Part shown: positions 5,215 to 10,883 of the stretch, piece by piece | How positions within the stretch are numbered: position 1 is the stretch's first letter | How the letters are laid out: each line of letters opens with the position of its first letter | Assembly: GCA_025350985.1 (NCBI GenBank) | Contig: JANXWU010000517.1 | Location: 1 to 12,801, forward strand | DNA from: Spartobacteria bacterium | GTDB taxonomy: Bacteria > Verrucomicrobiota > Verrucomicrobiia > Chthoniobacterales > Chthoniobacteraceae | Length of the DNA stretch: 12,801 nt | Reading direction: 5' to 3' | Translations under genes and position numbers: made by a program | Notes under the pieces: generated by a model | Seen by the model: only the letters and a program-made list of their open reading frames with translations | Told to the model about the DNA's origin: nothing | Database searches by the model: none

Positions 5215-7593
5215 TCACGGCGCGAAGGTCGCAGTCGTCACTTTGTCTTTCGCGAACGCGCTCACGCAATATCCCAGATAGGCGTCCGGCGGCAGCTCTA
5301 TTTTTTTCGGCACACCCAGCGGTTTCCACGTTTTCCCATCGGCGCTGATTCTCGCCGTGACGAGATCGCCTGCGCGGGTGAGTTCGAGTGAAACGGGCGG
5401 AACGACGCGCGGCAGCCGGACCTTCTCGCTCACTCCGCCTGCGACGGACCGCCACTGGAAAATCACGCCCTGTCCCGGCGTGGCGACGAGGGCGGCGCAG
5501 GCGGCCTTCGGATCCAAGCCGGCGCGGAACATCACGCCCGCCTTCGCCCACTCGCCGGTTTTTTCCAACTTCAGCAGCCGCGTGCGCATCGAGAGCTCCC
5601 GCGTTTTTCCCCGCCACACGAAATGGAACTGATCGGAATTCTCCCAAATGTCCGCGCCACTTCCGCGCACCGTCCACGTTTTCGCGGACGGGTCGTAGAG
5701 CGCGCCGCCCGCAAGCGACGGCGTGCCGATGTCCGTGTCGTGCCAGTCCGGCGGCAGGATGCTGAGGTTGGAAAAGGCCGTGCTGTTGAGGACGGCGGGA
5801 TTATGCGAGCTGACAGCGAGGCCCGCGAAAGTCGCGGCAGCCATCGGAATCTCGCGCGGTTTTTCGAGGCGATTCCAATGTTCCCCATCGCGGCTGACCC
5901 AGCCGGTGAAACTGTTTTTCCCGCGCGCGATTCGCAGCCATCCGGGGATTGGCAGGTGCTCTTCCTTGGAATTGCCCACGACTCCGCCAGGCTTGTCGCG
6001 CCAATGAAAAATCGCCTTCGCGCTCGGCGTGACCATGACGCAGGCAAACATGGCGTCGGGCGCTTCCGAATCGCGGAAAATCACGCCGGCTTTCGCCAAG
6101 GTGTGAGTGTTCTCCATTTTCGTGATCCTCGCGACGACCATGGCATCTCCGGAAAATTTCATGCCCACGAAATGGAGCTGCCCGTTCTCTCCCAGTGAGG
6201 TGCCCGCGCCCCGCACCATCCAGATGCCAGTCTTGTTATTGAAATCCGCGTTTCCTTTTTGGGCCGGCTTTCCCATGTCCAGATCCAGCCAGCCGGTTTT
6301 CGTCCCGTCTGAGAGGTTTTCTGGAGCGGGCGCAGCTTTCGGCGCCATTTTTTCGCCACCGTTTTTTTTGAAAAACCAGACGCCGCCCGCCGTCACTGCG
6401 CCGAGGAGGACTGCCAGCGCGCCGGCCAGCGCCGGATGGAAGCGACGTCGCGTTTTCGGCACAATTTCCGGAATGGCTTCGACCTGATTTTCTGGTGACT
6501 CGGCTTCCGATTCGAGCGCCGGCTCCACTTCTTCAGCCGCGATTTCTTCCGGCAGGATTTCATCCGCGACCATCTCCTCCGGCGCGGGGGAATGCTCCGG
6601 CGTTTCGGCAGGCAAAGGTTCCGGGGCGGGCACGGGAGTCACGCGTTCCGGCAGGTTTGCGTGCGGCATGGAAACTCCCGGCGGCAGTGTCCAGACGCCT
6701 GACGGTTTGGGCGCGGGAACTTTGGTGATCGACGATGGCTGCGGGCGCATCATCACCGGGCGCGCGATGAGATGCCGCGGCACCGCCGGCGGCGGCGGCG
6801 GCTGAAAAACCGCGAGCGCCTGCCGCGCCTCGGCGACGGAAGCCGGACGTTTTTCCGGACGCAGTTCGAGCAGCCACGCAATCCAATCCACGAATTTCGC
6901 CGGCAAATCCGGACGCTGATTTTTCAATGCCAGCGGATCGGCGGCACGCCACTGCACGCCGATTTCCTCTCGCGTCCCGCCTGCGATGAGCGCCTGCCCG
7001 GCCAGCAAATAATGCAGGACCGCGCCCGCCGAAAAAAAATCCGCGCGCACGGACGGCGTGCCGCCGGACCATCGTTCGGGCGCGAGAAAAAGCAGCGAAT
7101 CCGGCGTCGGCTCCGCGCGATAAGCCGAGAGCCCCCAGTCGAGCACGAGCAAAAACGGCCGCCCGTCGTCCATTTGCGAGACGACGACGTTCGACGGTTT
7201 CCAGTCGCCGTGCGGCAGCCGCGTGCGTTCCGCGCATTCGAGCGCCGTCAGCATTTGCGCCGCCAGGTCGATCGCTTCCGCAGCCTCGATGTGCCGCGTT
7301 TGCGGTAGTGTCGCACCGCTTTCGCCGTCGAGAAATTGATACGCGAGAATGGTTCCGTCCGCGTCCTCGAGCACGTCGAGCAACTGCGCCACATGCGCGC
7401 CGGAAATCGTCCGCAGCCGAGGCGCGTCGCGCTGGAGCGCTGCCGCATCGAGCGGATGACCGATCTCCTCGCCGAGCAAAAGCTTGAGCGCCACCGGGAA
7501 ATTCGTCTGCCGCTCCACCGCGCGATAGACCAGTCCCGCGCAGCCGACGGCCAGGCGCGTCTCGATGTTGAACCGCTCCGTCGCCGACTTCAT
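5215..7593 (-). CDS. Transmembrane Ser/Thr kinase-like protein with two tandem outer lectin-fold-like domains
   Basis: This 792-residue protein has four parts. Residues 1-262 form a kinase domain: glycine loop AVGCAGLVY (15-23), ATP-binding Lys37 (VALKLLL), catalytic HGDWKPSN (128-135, Asp130, Lys132, Asn135), metal-binding DWG (152-154) and APE (171-173). The catalytic Arg of HRD is replaced by Gly, DFG reads DWG and the second Gly of the loop is Ala, so activity is plausible but not certain. Residues 264-380 are a Pro-rich then Glu-rich linker; 387-408 are one membrane helix. Residues about 432-613 and 614-790 are two copies of a concanavalin/DUF1349-like domain about 182 residues apart (WMVRGAGTSLGEN and WTVRGSGADIWEN; AKAGVIF and AKAGVMF). 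GGGAGG-like GGGAGGG at 7612-7606 supports ATG 7593. It probably senses an envelope or extracellular ligand. The stop is one base from the convergent VanZ-YdcF gene. Confidence 0.85.
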   Translation of the reverse strand: MKSATERFNIETRLAVGCAGLVYRAVERQTNFPVALKLLLGEEIGHPLDAAALQRDAPRLRTISGAHVAQLLDVLEDADGTILAYQFLDGESGATLPQTRHIEAAEAIDLAAQMLTALECAERTRLPHGDWKPSNVVVSQMDDGRPFLLVLDWGLSAYRAEPTPDSLLFLAPERWSGGTPSVRADFFSAGAVLHYLLAGQALIAGGTREEIGVQWRAADPLALKNQRPDLPAKFVDWIAWLLELRPEKRPASVAEARQALAVFQPPPPPAVPRHLIARPVMMRPQPSSITKVPAPKPSGVWTLPPGVSMPHANLPERVTPVPAPEPLPAETPEHSPAPEEMVADEILPEEIAAEEVEPALESEAESPENQVEAIPEIVPKTRRRFHPALAGALAVLLGAVTAGGVWFFKKNGGEKMAPKAAPAPENLSDGTKTGWLDLDMGKPAQKGNADFNNKTGIWMVRGAGTSLGENGQLHFVGMKFSGDAMVVARITKMENTHTLAKAGVIFRDSEAPDAMFACVMVTPSAKAIFHWRDKPGGVVGNSKEEHLPIPGWLRIARGKNSFTGWVSRDGEHWNRLEKPREIPMAAATFAGLAVSSHNPAVLNSTAFSNLSILPPDWHDTDIGTPSLAGGALYDPSAKTWTVRGSGADIWENSDQFHFVWRGKTRELSMRTRLLKLEKTGEWAKAGVMFRAGLDPKAACAALVATPGQGVIFQWRSVAGGVSEKVRLPRVVPPVSLELTRAGDLVTARISADGKTWKPLGVPKKIELPPDAYLGYCVSAFAKDKVTTATFAP

Positions 7594-7615
7594 GCCGTCG
7601 CGCGACCCTCCCGCT

Positions 7616-7897
7616 TCATTTGGAGACTGCGCGAATTTTTTCCTTTTTTGCCTCGCAGTCCTCGCGCAGCCGGCGCAGGTCGCGCGTCAGTTGATCCTGA
7701 ATTTTTTCCAACTCATCGAACTCGCCACTCACTCGGCATTTGGCGATTTGATCGTTGAGGAAAAGTTCGCGCTCGGCGATTTTGGCTTTGAACTGCGAGT
7801 CAATCTCGGCGATCGCGCGCTTCTGTTCCTCCGTCACCTTCACGGCTGGCGACTGTTTTTCGAGTCGTTCCATGGCGAGTTCGTAGGCGGATTTCAT
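7616..7897 (-). CDS. Small charged coiled-coil protein of unknown function
   Basis: A 93-residue soluble protein that I do not recognise by name. It begins MKSAYELAMERLEK and is almost entirely helical and highly charged: EEQKRAIAEIDSQFKAKIAE and FDELEKIQDQLTRDLRRLRE show heptad-like spacing of Ile/Leu, suggesting a two-segment coiled coil or helical hairpin. There is no signal peptide or membrane segment. The gene ends 22 bp before the kinase start on the same strand, so the two are probably one operon and the protein could be a partner of the kinase. I start at ATG 7897; an in-frame ATG 81 bp further upstream (7978) would add a Pro-rich, non-helical tail of 27 residues that looks like leader sequence rather than protein. 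Confidence 0.7.
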   Translation of the reverse strand: MKSAYELAMERLEKQSPAVKVTEEQKRAIAEIDSQFKAKIAERELFLNDQIAKCRVSGEFDELEKIQDQLTRDLRRLREDCEAKKEKIRAVSK

Positions 7898-7960
7898 GGC
7901 TGGAATAAAGGAGAATGGATACGGGTGTGGCGGCGGATTCTTCAGCGAAAGCTTTCGCCG

Positions 7961-7988
7961 TTGCGCCCGTAGATTCAACCCTTAAATT
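7961..7988 (+). promoter_or_regulatory. Candidate promoter of the HAD phosphatase gene
   Basis: TTGCGC (7961-7966), 16 bp, then TAAATT (7983-7988; four of six to TATAAT). The 10-mer TTGCGCCCGT (7961-7970) is identical to the one before the xylonate dehydratase gene, with the same 16-bp spacing to a TAA-starting hexamer. Transcription from here would begin inside the following hairpin. Confidence 0.3.
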
Positions 7989-8014
7989 GCCCGCTCGCGA
8001 CCGGCGGGCTTTTT
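7989..8014 (+). terminator. Terminator-like hairpin directly before the HAD phosphatase start codon
   Basis: GCCCGC (7989-7994) pairs with GCGGGC (8004-8009) to give a six-base-pair all-GC stem with a nine-base loop, followed at once by TTTTT (8010-8014). On the plus strand this has the form of an intrinsic terminator, yet only a divergent gene lies upstream and the ATG at 8016 is one base beyond the T-run. It could stop stray transcription, act as an attenuator, or mask the start of the next gene. Confidence 0.45.
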
Positions 8015-8015
8015 G

Positions 8016-8789
8016 ATGATCAAACTTTTGAGCACAGATTTCGATGGCACGCTAGTCGATCATCACCGCGACCCGCCGGTGAGCCCGGAGCTTTTCCAAA
8101 CGCTGCTGACGCTGCGCGCGCACGGGGTCCGCTGGGTGGTGAACACCGGCCGCACGCTCGCTCACATCGTCGAGGGCTTGCGCGAGTTTGAATTTCCGCT
8201 CGAGCCGGATTTCGTGCTGACCAGCGAGCGCGAAGTTTTTCGCCGCGACGAAAGTGGCCGCTGGGTCGATTACGGCGACTGGAACAGCCGCTGCACGCGC
8301 GCCCACGACGAGCTTTATGAAACCGCGTGGCCGCTCATCGACGAGGTGTGGAAATTTGTGAGCACGGAAACCAAAGGCCGCGCGATTGACGACGCGTCGG
8401 GCATCGGCGTCGTGGCCGCCAGCGAGGAGGAAATGGATCGCATCGTCGCGTTGTGCGAAGAGGTTTGCGCGCGGCTCCCCGAGTTTCACTACCAGCGCAA
8501 CTCGATCTACCTCCGCTTTTGCCACATCGATTATTCCAAGGGAACCGCTCTGGCTGAACTCGCGCGTCTGCTGGAAATCACGCGCGCCGATATTTTCGCC
8601 ACCGGCGACCATCACAACGACATCCCGATGCTTGACGGACGTTTTGCCAAGTGGGTGGCGTGTCCCGGCAATTCCGCCCCCGAGGTGAAAAAAATCGTGC
8701 GCGCCGCCGGCGGCTATGTCGCGCGCGGCACCGCCGGCGACGGCTTCGTAGAGGCGATCGGGCATTTCAGCACGGCGTGGCAGCGCTGA
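8016..8789 (+). CDS. HAD-superfamily phosphatase, class IIB (Cof-type)
   Basis: A 257-residue cytoplasmic phosphatase of the haloacid dehalogenase superfamily, likely acting on a small phosphorylated metabolite such as a sugar phosphate. All four motifs are visible: DFDGT (8-12, nucleophile Asp8 and acid/base Asp10), VVNTGR (41-46, Thr44), Lys175 in SKGTAL, and GDHHNDIPML (197-206) with the metal-binding Asp198 and Asp202. The long insert between motifs II and III (about 75-165) is the C2 cap of the IIB subclass, as in Cof and sucrose-phosphate phosphatase relatives. I start at ATG 8016 (MIKLLSTDFDG); a TTG one codon earlier is less likely. The start abuts a hairpin and T-run. The substrate cannot be told from sequence. 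Confidence 0.9.
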   Translation: MIKLLSTDFDGTLVDHHRDPPVSPELFQTLLTLRAHGVRWVVNTGRTLAHIVEGLREFEFPLEPDFVLTSEREVFRRDESGRWVDYGDWNSRCTRAHDELYETAWPLIDEVWKFVSTETKGRAIDDASGIGVVAASEEEMDRIVALCEEVCARLPEFHYQRNSIYLRFCHIDYSKGTALAELARLLEITRADIFATGDHHNDIPMLDGRFAKWVACPGNSAPEVKKIVRAAGGYVARGTAGDGFVEAIGHFSTAWQR

Positions 8790-8799
8790 GAAAACCGGC

Positions 8800-8820
8800 G
8801 GCTCGGCGAGCCCATTTCTT
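8800..8820 (+). terminator. Weak possible terminator after the HAD phosphatase gene
   Basis: GGCTC (8800-8804) and GAGCC (8808-8812) form a five-base-pair stem with a three-base loop, followed by a T-rich but interrupted stretch (CATTTCTT). It sits 10 bp after the HAD stop and before the nrdR promoter, a sensible place for a terminator, but the stem is short and the T-run is poor. Confidence 0.3.
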
Positions 8821-8831
8821 CGACTTATCCG

Positions 8832-8859
8832 TTGACCCCACAATATCTTGTGGTAGTTC
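8832..8859 (+). promoter_or_regulatory. Candidate nrdR promoter with an NrdR-box-like palindrome in its spacer
   Basis: CCACAATATCTTGTGG (8838-8853) is a palindrome with perfect six-base arms. It agrees with the 16-bp NrdR box consensus as I recall it (acaCwAtATaTwGtgt) at 13 positions, including all of the core except one A-to-C change. It lies between TTGACC (8832-8837, five of six to the -35 consensus) and TAGTTC (8854-8859, a poor -10), so binding would block the promoter. It ends 31 bp before the nrdR ATG, which points to autoregulation. NrdR boxes usually occur in pairs; only a partial CCACAAT (8880-8886, 42 bp downstream) is visible as a second half-site. Confidence 0.62.
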
Positions 8860-8884
8860 TTGCGCGCGTTTCAGTTTTTCCACA

Positions 8885-9373
8885 ATGCGCTGCCCCAAAT
8901 GCGGAGATGCCGAGGACAAGGTGATCGACTCCCGTCTGTCGAAGGACGGGGCGAGCATCCGGCGGCGGCGGGAATGCACGGCTTGCGCGCATCGTTTCAC
9001 GACCTACGAGGAGATCGAGCGCGCGGATTTGCGGGTGGTGAAGCGGGACGAACGCATTGAGCCGTTCGACAAACACAAGTTGCTCGGTGGCATGATGAAG
9101 GCGTGTGAGAAGCGGCCGGTCGGTGTCGAGACTTTGGAGCAGGCGGTGGGGGAGATTATTCATGACCTCGAATCGAACTACGGCCGCGAGATTTCCTCGC
9201 AAGTCATCGGCGGGAAGGTGATGGAAAAACTGCATCAACTCGACGAAGTGGCCTACGTGCGCTACGCGAGCGTCTATCGTCATTTCCAAGACATCGGCGA
9301 GTTCATCGACGAGATTCAGTCGCTGGCGAAACGAACCAAACGCAGCACGCTGCAGCCGGAGTTATTCAAATGA
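8885..9373 (+). CDS. nrdR: NrdR, transcriptional repressor of ribonucleotide reductase genes
   Basis: A 162-residue nucleotide-sensing repressor that binds NrdR boxes before ribonucleotide reductase operons when dATP/ATP occupy its ATP-cone. The start MRCPKCG is the canonical N-terminus and fixes ATG 8885, although the frame is open upstream to 8651. The zinc ribbon uses Cys3, Cys6, Cys31 and Cys34 (MRCPKC and ECTAC), with the DNA-contacting SIRRRREC between. The ATP-cone spans about 49-139: LRVVKRDERIEPFDKHKL, then the helical part ending EVAYVRYASVYRHFQDI. Length is close to the usual 150-160, with a short Lys/Gln-rich tail. It lies 95 bp after the HAD gene with its own candidate promoter carrying an NrdR-box-like site, and 31 bp before an ATP-cone-like gene. 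No ribonucleotide reductase gene is in the window. Confidence 0.97.
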   Translation: MRCPKCGDAEDKVIDSRLSKDGASIRRRRECTACAHRFTTYEEIERADLRVVKRDERIEPFDKHKLLGGMMKACEKRPVGVETLEQAVGEIIHDLESNYGREISSQVIGGKVMEKLHQLDEVAYVRYASVYRHFQDIGEFIDEIQSLAKRTKRSTLQPELFK

Positions 9374-9404
9374 TTTTCGGAAAGTTGACGCTGCCCGCCC
9401 TCGC

Positions 9405-9968
9405 ATGATCGCCCTGAAAGACAACCTGCCGTTGCTGCGTTTTGAAACGGGGCCGCTCGTGGAGTTCGAGCAAGCGTGGCTCGTGCGCTCGCTGGCGCGT
9501 GCGGCGCACAAGGCCGGATTTCCCAACTGGTGGCTGGCCCATCATGTGGCGGAGAGCGTGCGCGCGTATTTGTTTTTGGAGTTCGAGGGGACGGTGATGG
9601 GCGTGCGCCAGCTCGCGACCGCCGTGCAGTCGGTGCTGCAAGTCATCGGCTATGCGGAAGTCGCGCATTGCTTCGAGCCGCTGCCGCCGTCGGCGAGCTT
9701 GTCGCTGGTGGATTTTGCGCGGGAGGCGGGGACGGGTTACGAGCTGGCGTTTTTTGAAATGCTCGACCGGAACATCCGCGATCTGCTCGCCGCCCGCGCG
9801 GCGCATCTCGAATTGCGCGGATTGGAGCGTTGCGTAAAGCATCTGCGCGCGCGAAAATGCTGGAGTCGCGACTGCGAGACGCTGCGTGCGGAAATTGTCT
9901 GCTTCGTGCGCGAGCGCGTCGTCTCCGCGGCCCTGCCCGGCCAGGAAATCCACCTCACGTTGAAATGA
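9405..9968 (+). CDS. Unrecognised protein with a degenerate ATP-cone-like N-terminal half
   Basis: A 187-residue soluble protein with no name I can give. Residues about 10-95 follow the ATP-cone pattern: LLRFETGPLVEFEQAWLVRS (10-29) parallels NrdR's basic strand plus the FD..KL helix start, an alpha-helical middle follows (AAHKAGFPNWWLAHHVAES), and VMGVRQLATAVQSVLQVIGY then AEVAHCF (64-90) parallels the last two helices that end EVAYVRYASVY in NrdR. The KRDG-type phosphate-binding basics are mostly lost (only Arg12 remains near them), so nucleotide binding may be weak or absent. There is no zinc ribbon. Residues 99-187 are helical and carry four cysteines (143, 152, 157, 166). It starts 31 bp after nrdR and its stop overlaps the HIT gene start, so it is probably co-expressed with both. 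The ATP-cone relation is my reading by eye. Confidence 0.6.
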   Translation: MIALKDNLPLLRFETGPLVEFEQAWLVRSLARAAHKAGFPNWWLAHHVAESVRAYLFLEFEGTVMGVRQLATAVQSVLQVIGYAEVAHCFEPLPPSASLSLVDFAREAGTGYELAFFEMLDRNIRDLLAARAAHLELRGLERCVKHLRARKCWSRDCETLRAEIVCFVRERVVSAALPGQEIHLTLK

Positions 9969-10306
9969 CGCTTTTTGAAAAAATCGCGCGGCGCGAAATC
10001 GCGGCAAAAATCGTTTATGAAGAGGAGGATTTTCTCGCTTTCCACGACGTGAATCCCCAAGCGCCCGTGCATATCCTGATCGTTCCCAAAACCGGAAAGC
10101 TCGCCCGCATCGGCGAGTCCACGAGCGGCGACGCGGACTTGCTGGGGCGTATGCTGGCGGCGTCGCCGAAAATCGCGGCGCAGCTTGGGGTCCTGGACAG
10201 CGGCTATCGGCTTGTGATTAATCACGGTGCCGACGCTGGCGAGTCGGTGCCGCATTTGCACATTCACCTGCTGGGCGGGCGCGCGCTGGCGTGGCCGCCG
10301 GGCTGA
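9965..10306 (+). CDS. HIT-family protein (HINT-type purine nucleoside phosphoramidase-like)
   Basis: A 113-residue histidine-triad protein, typical length for the HINT branch, which hydrolyses purine nucleoside phosphoramidates and related AMP conjugates in the cytoplasm. The start MTLFEKIARREIAAKIVYEE, then DFLAFHDVNPQAPVHILIVP (22-41), and the active-site triad SVPHLHIHLLGG with His97, His99 and His101 are diagnostic; His99 would be the nucleophile by family analogy. The ATG at 9965 overlaps the previous gene's TGA by the ATGA arrangement, indicating translational coupling; the frame is open upstream, but the family N-terminus begins here. The next gene starts seven bases after its stop. 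The physiological substrate of most bacterial HINT proteins is unsettled. Confidence 0.95.
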   Translation: MTLFEKIARREIAAKIVYEEEDFLAFHDVNPQAPVHILIVPKTGKLARIGESTSGDADLLGRMLAASPKIAAQLGVLDSGYRLVINHGADAGESVPHLHIHLLGGRALAWPPG

Positions 10307-10313
10307 CTAAATT

Positions 10314-10880
10314 ATGTTCACGCCGTCCTTTTTCCTTCCGATCTTGTCGGCGTGTCTCGTCACCGCGCTGCGGATGCTGGAAATCGCGACGAAGCGCAAC
10401 ACCATCGCCGGGCCGGTGCGCGAGAAATGGTCGCTGCGGCTTTTTCTGCTCGTCGGCCTAATCATGTTTGGCGGATCCATCGCCGAGTATTTGTGGGAAA
10501 AGCAAACGTTGTCGTGGCCGTTCTTCGCCGCGGGTTGGGCGTGCGCGTTGCTTTCGTTTTACATCCGCCGCCGCGCGATTGCGGCGCTCGGGAAATTTTG
10601 GAGCCTTCACGTCGAAATCCGCGACACGCATCAATTCGTGCAGGCTGGGCCGTTCCGCTTCGTGCGGCATCCGACCTATTTCTCCATGATTCTCGAGTTG
10701 TTGGCCATCGGCTTGCTCTTGCACGCCGTCATCATGCTCCTCGTCATTCCGGTTTTATTTTTTCCCGTCCTACTCTGGCGAATCAGAATGGAGGAGGCGG
10801 CGCTCATCGAGAAATTCGGCGGCGCGTATCGTGAATATCAAAAAAGGGTGCCGGCCGTGGTCCCCTTCTGGCGCGCGTGA
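10314..10880 (+). CDS. Isoprenylcysteine carboxyl methyltransferase (ICMT)-family membrane protein
   Basis: A 188-residue integral membrane protein with the ICMT/phospholipid-methyltransferase fold, expected to transfer a methyl group from S-adenosylmethionine to a lipid-like acceptor. Hydrophobic segments lie at about 5-20, 42-60, 68-84 and 122-155. The signature is GPFRFVRHPTYFSM (112-125; Arg118-His119-Pro120) followed after the helical hairpin by RIRMEEAALIEKFGGAYREY (156-175; Glu160-Glu161), the cofactor-binding block of the family. It starts seven bases after the HIT stop and ends three bases before the ketosynthase GTG, so it is part of the same transcript. In bacteria such proteins act on quinones, lipids or unknown acceptors. 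Its link with the next gene suggests a lipid or polyketide-like acceptor, which is inference. Confidence 0.85.
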   Translation: MFTPSFFLPILSACLVTALRMLEIATKRNTIAGPVREKWSLRLFLLVGLIMFGGSIAEYLWEKQTLSWPFFAAGWACALLSFYIRRRAIAALGKFWSLHVEIRDTHQFVQAGPFRFVRHPTYFSMILELLAIGLLLHAVIMLLVIPVLFFPVLLWRIRMEEAALIEKFGGAYREYQKRVPAVVPFWRA

Positions 10881-10883
10881 CCC

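Larger units (their letters stand above)
7898..8015. promoter_or_regulatory. Divergent intergenic region with a perfect 14-bp palindrome
   Basis: This 118-bp gap lies between the coiled-coil gene (minus) and the HAD phosphatase gene (plus). GCGAAAGCTTTCGC (7945-7958) is a perfect palindrome placed where it could act on both divergent promoters. The region also holds a candidate plus-strand promoter (7961-7988) and a terminator-like hairpin (7989-8014). I see no small ORF or recognisable RNA family here. An operator role for the palindrome is inference from its symmetry and position. Confidence 0.45.

Noticed and set aside
7898..7978. 27-residue N-terminal extension of the coiled-coil protein from ATG 7978
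   Set aside because: The added residues are Pro-rich and unlike the helical body, and they would span the regulatory palindrome.
7930..8014. Possible tRNA or small RNA ending in the hairpin and T-run
   Set aside because: The stretch GATTCAACCC resembles a T-loop only superficially; no acceptor, D or anticodon stems can be drawn.
8651..8884. N-terminal extension of nrdR by 78 codons
   Set aside because: The extension overlaps the HAD gene out of frame and is Arg-rich; NrdR proteins begin MxCPxC, which fits ATG 8885.
8868..8895. Second full NrdR box near the nrdR start
   Set aside because: Only the left half CCACAAT is present; the right half does not match.
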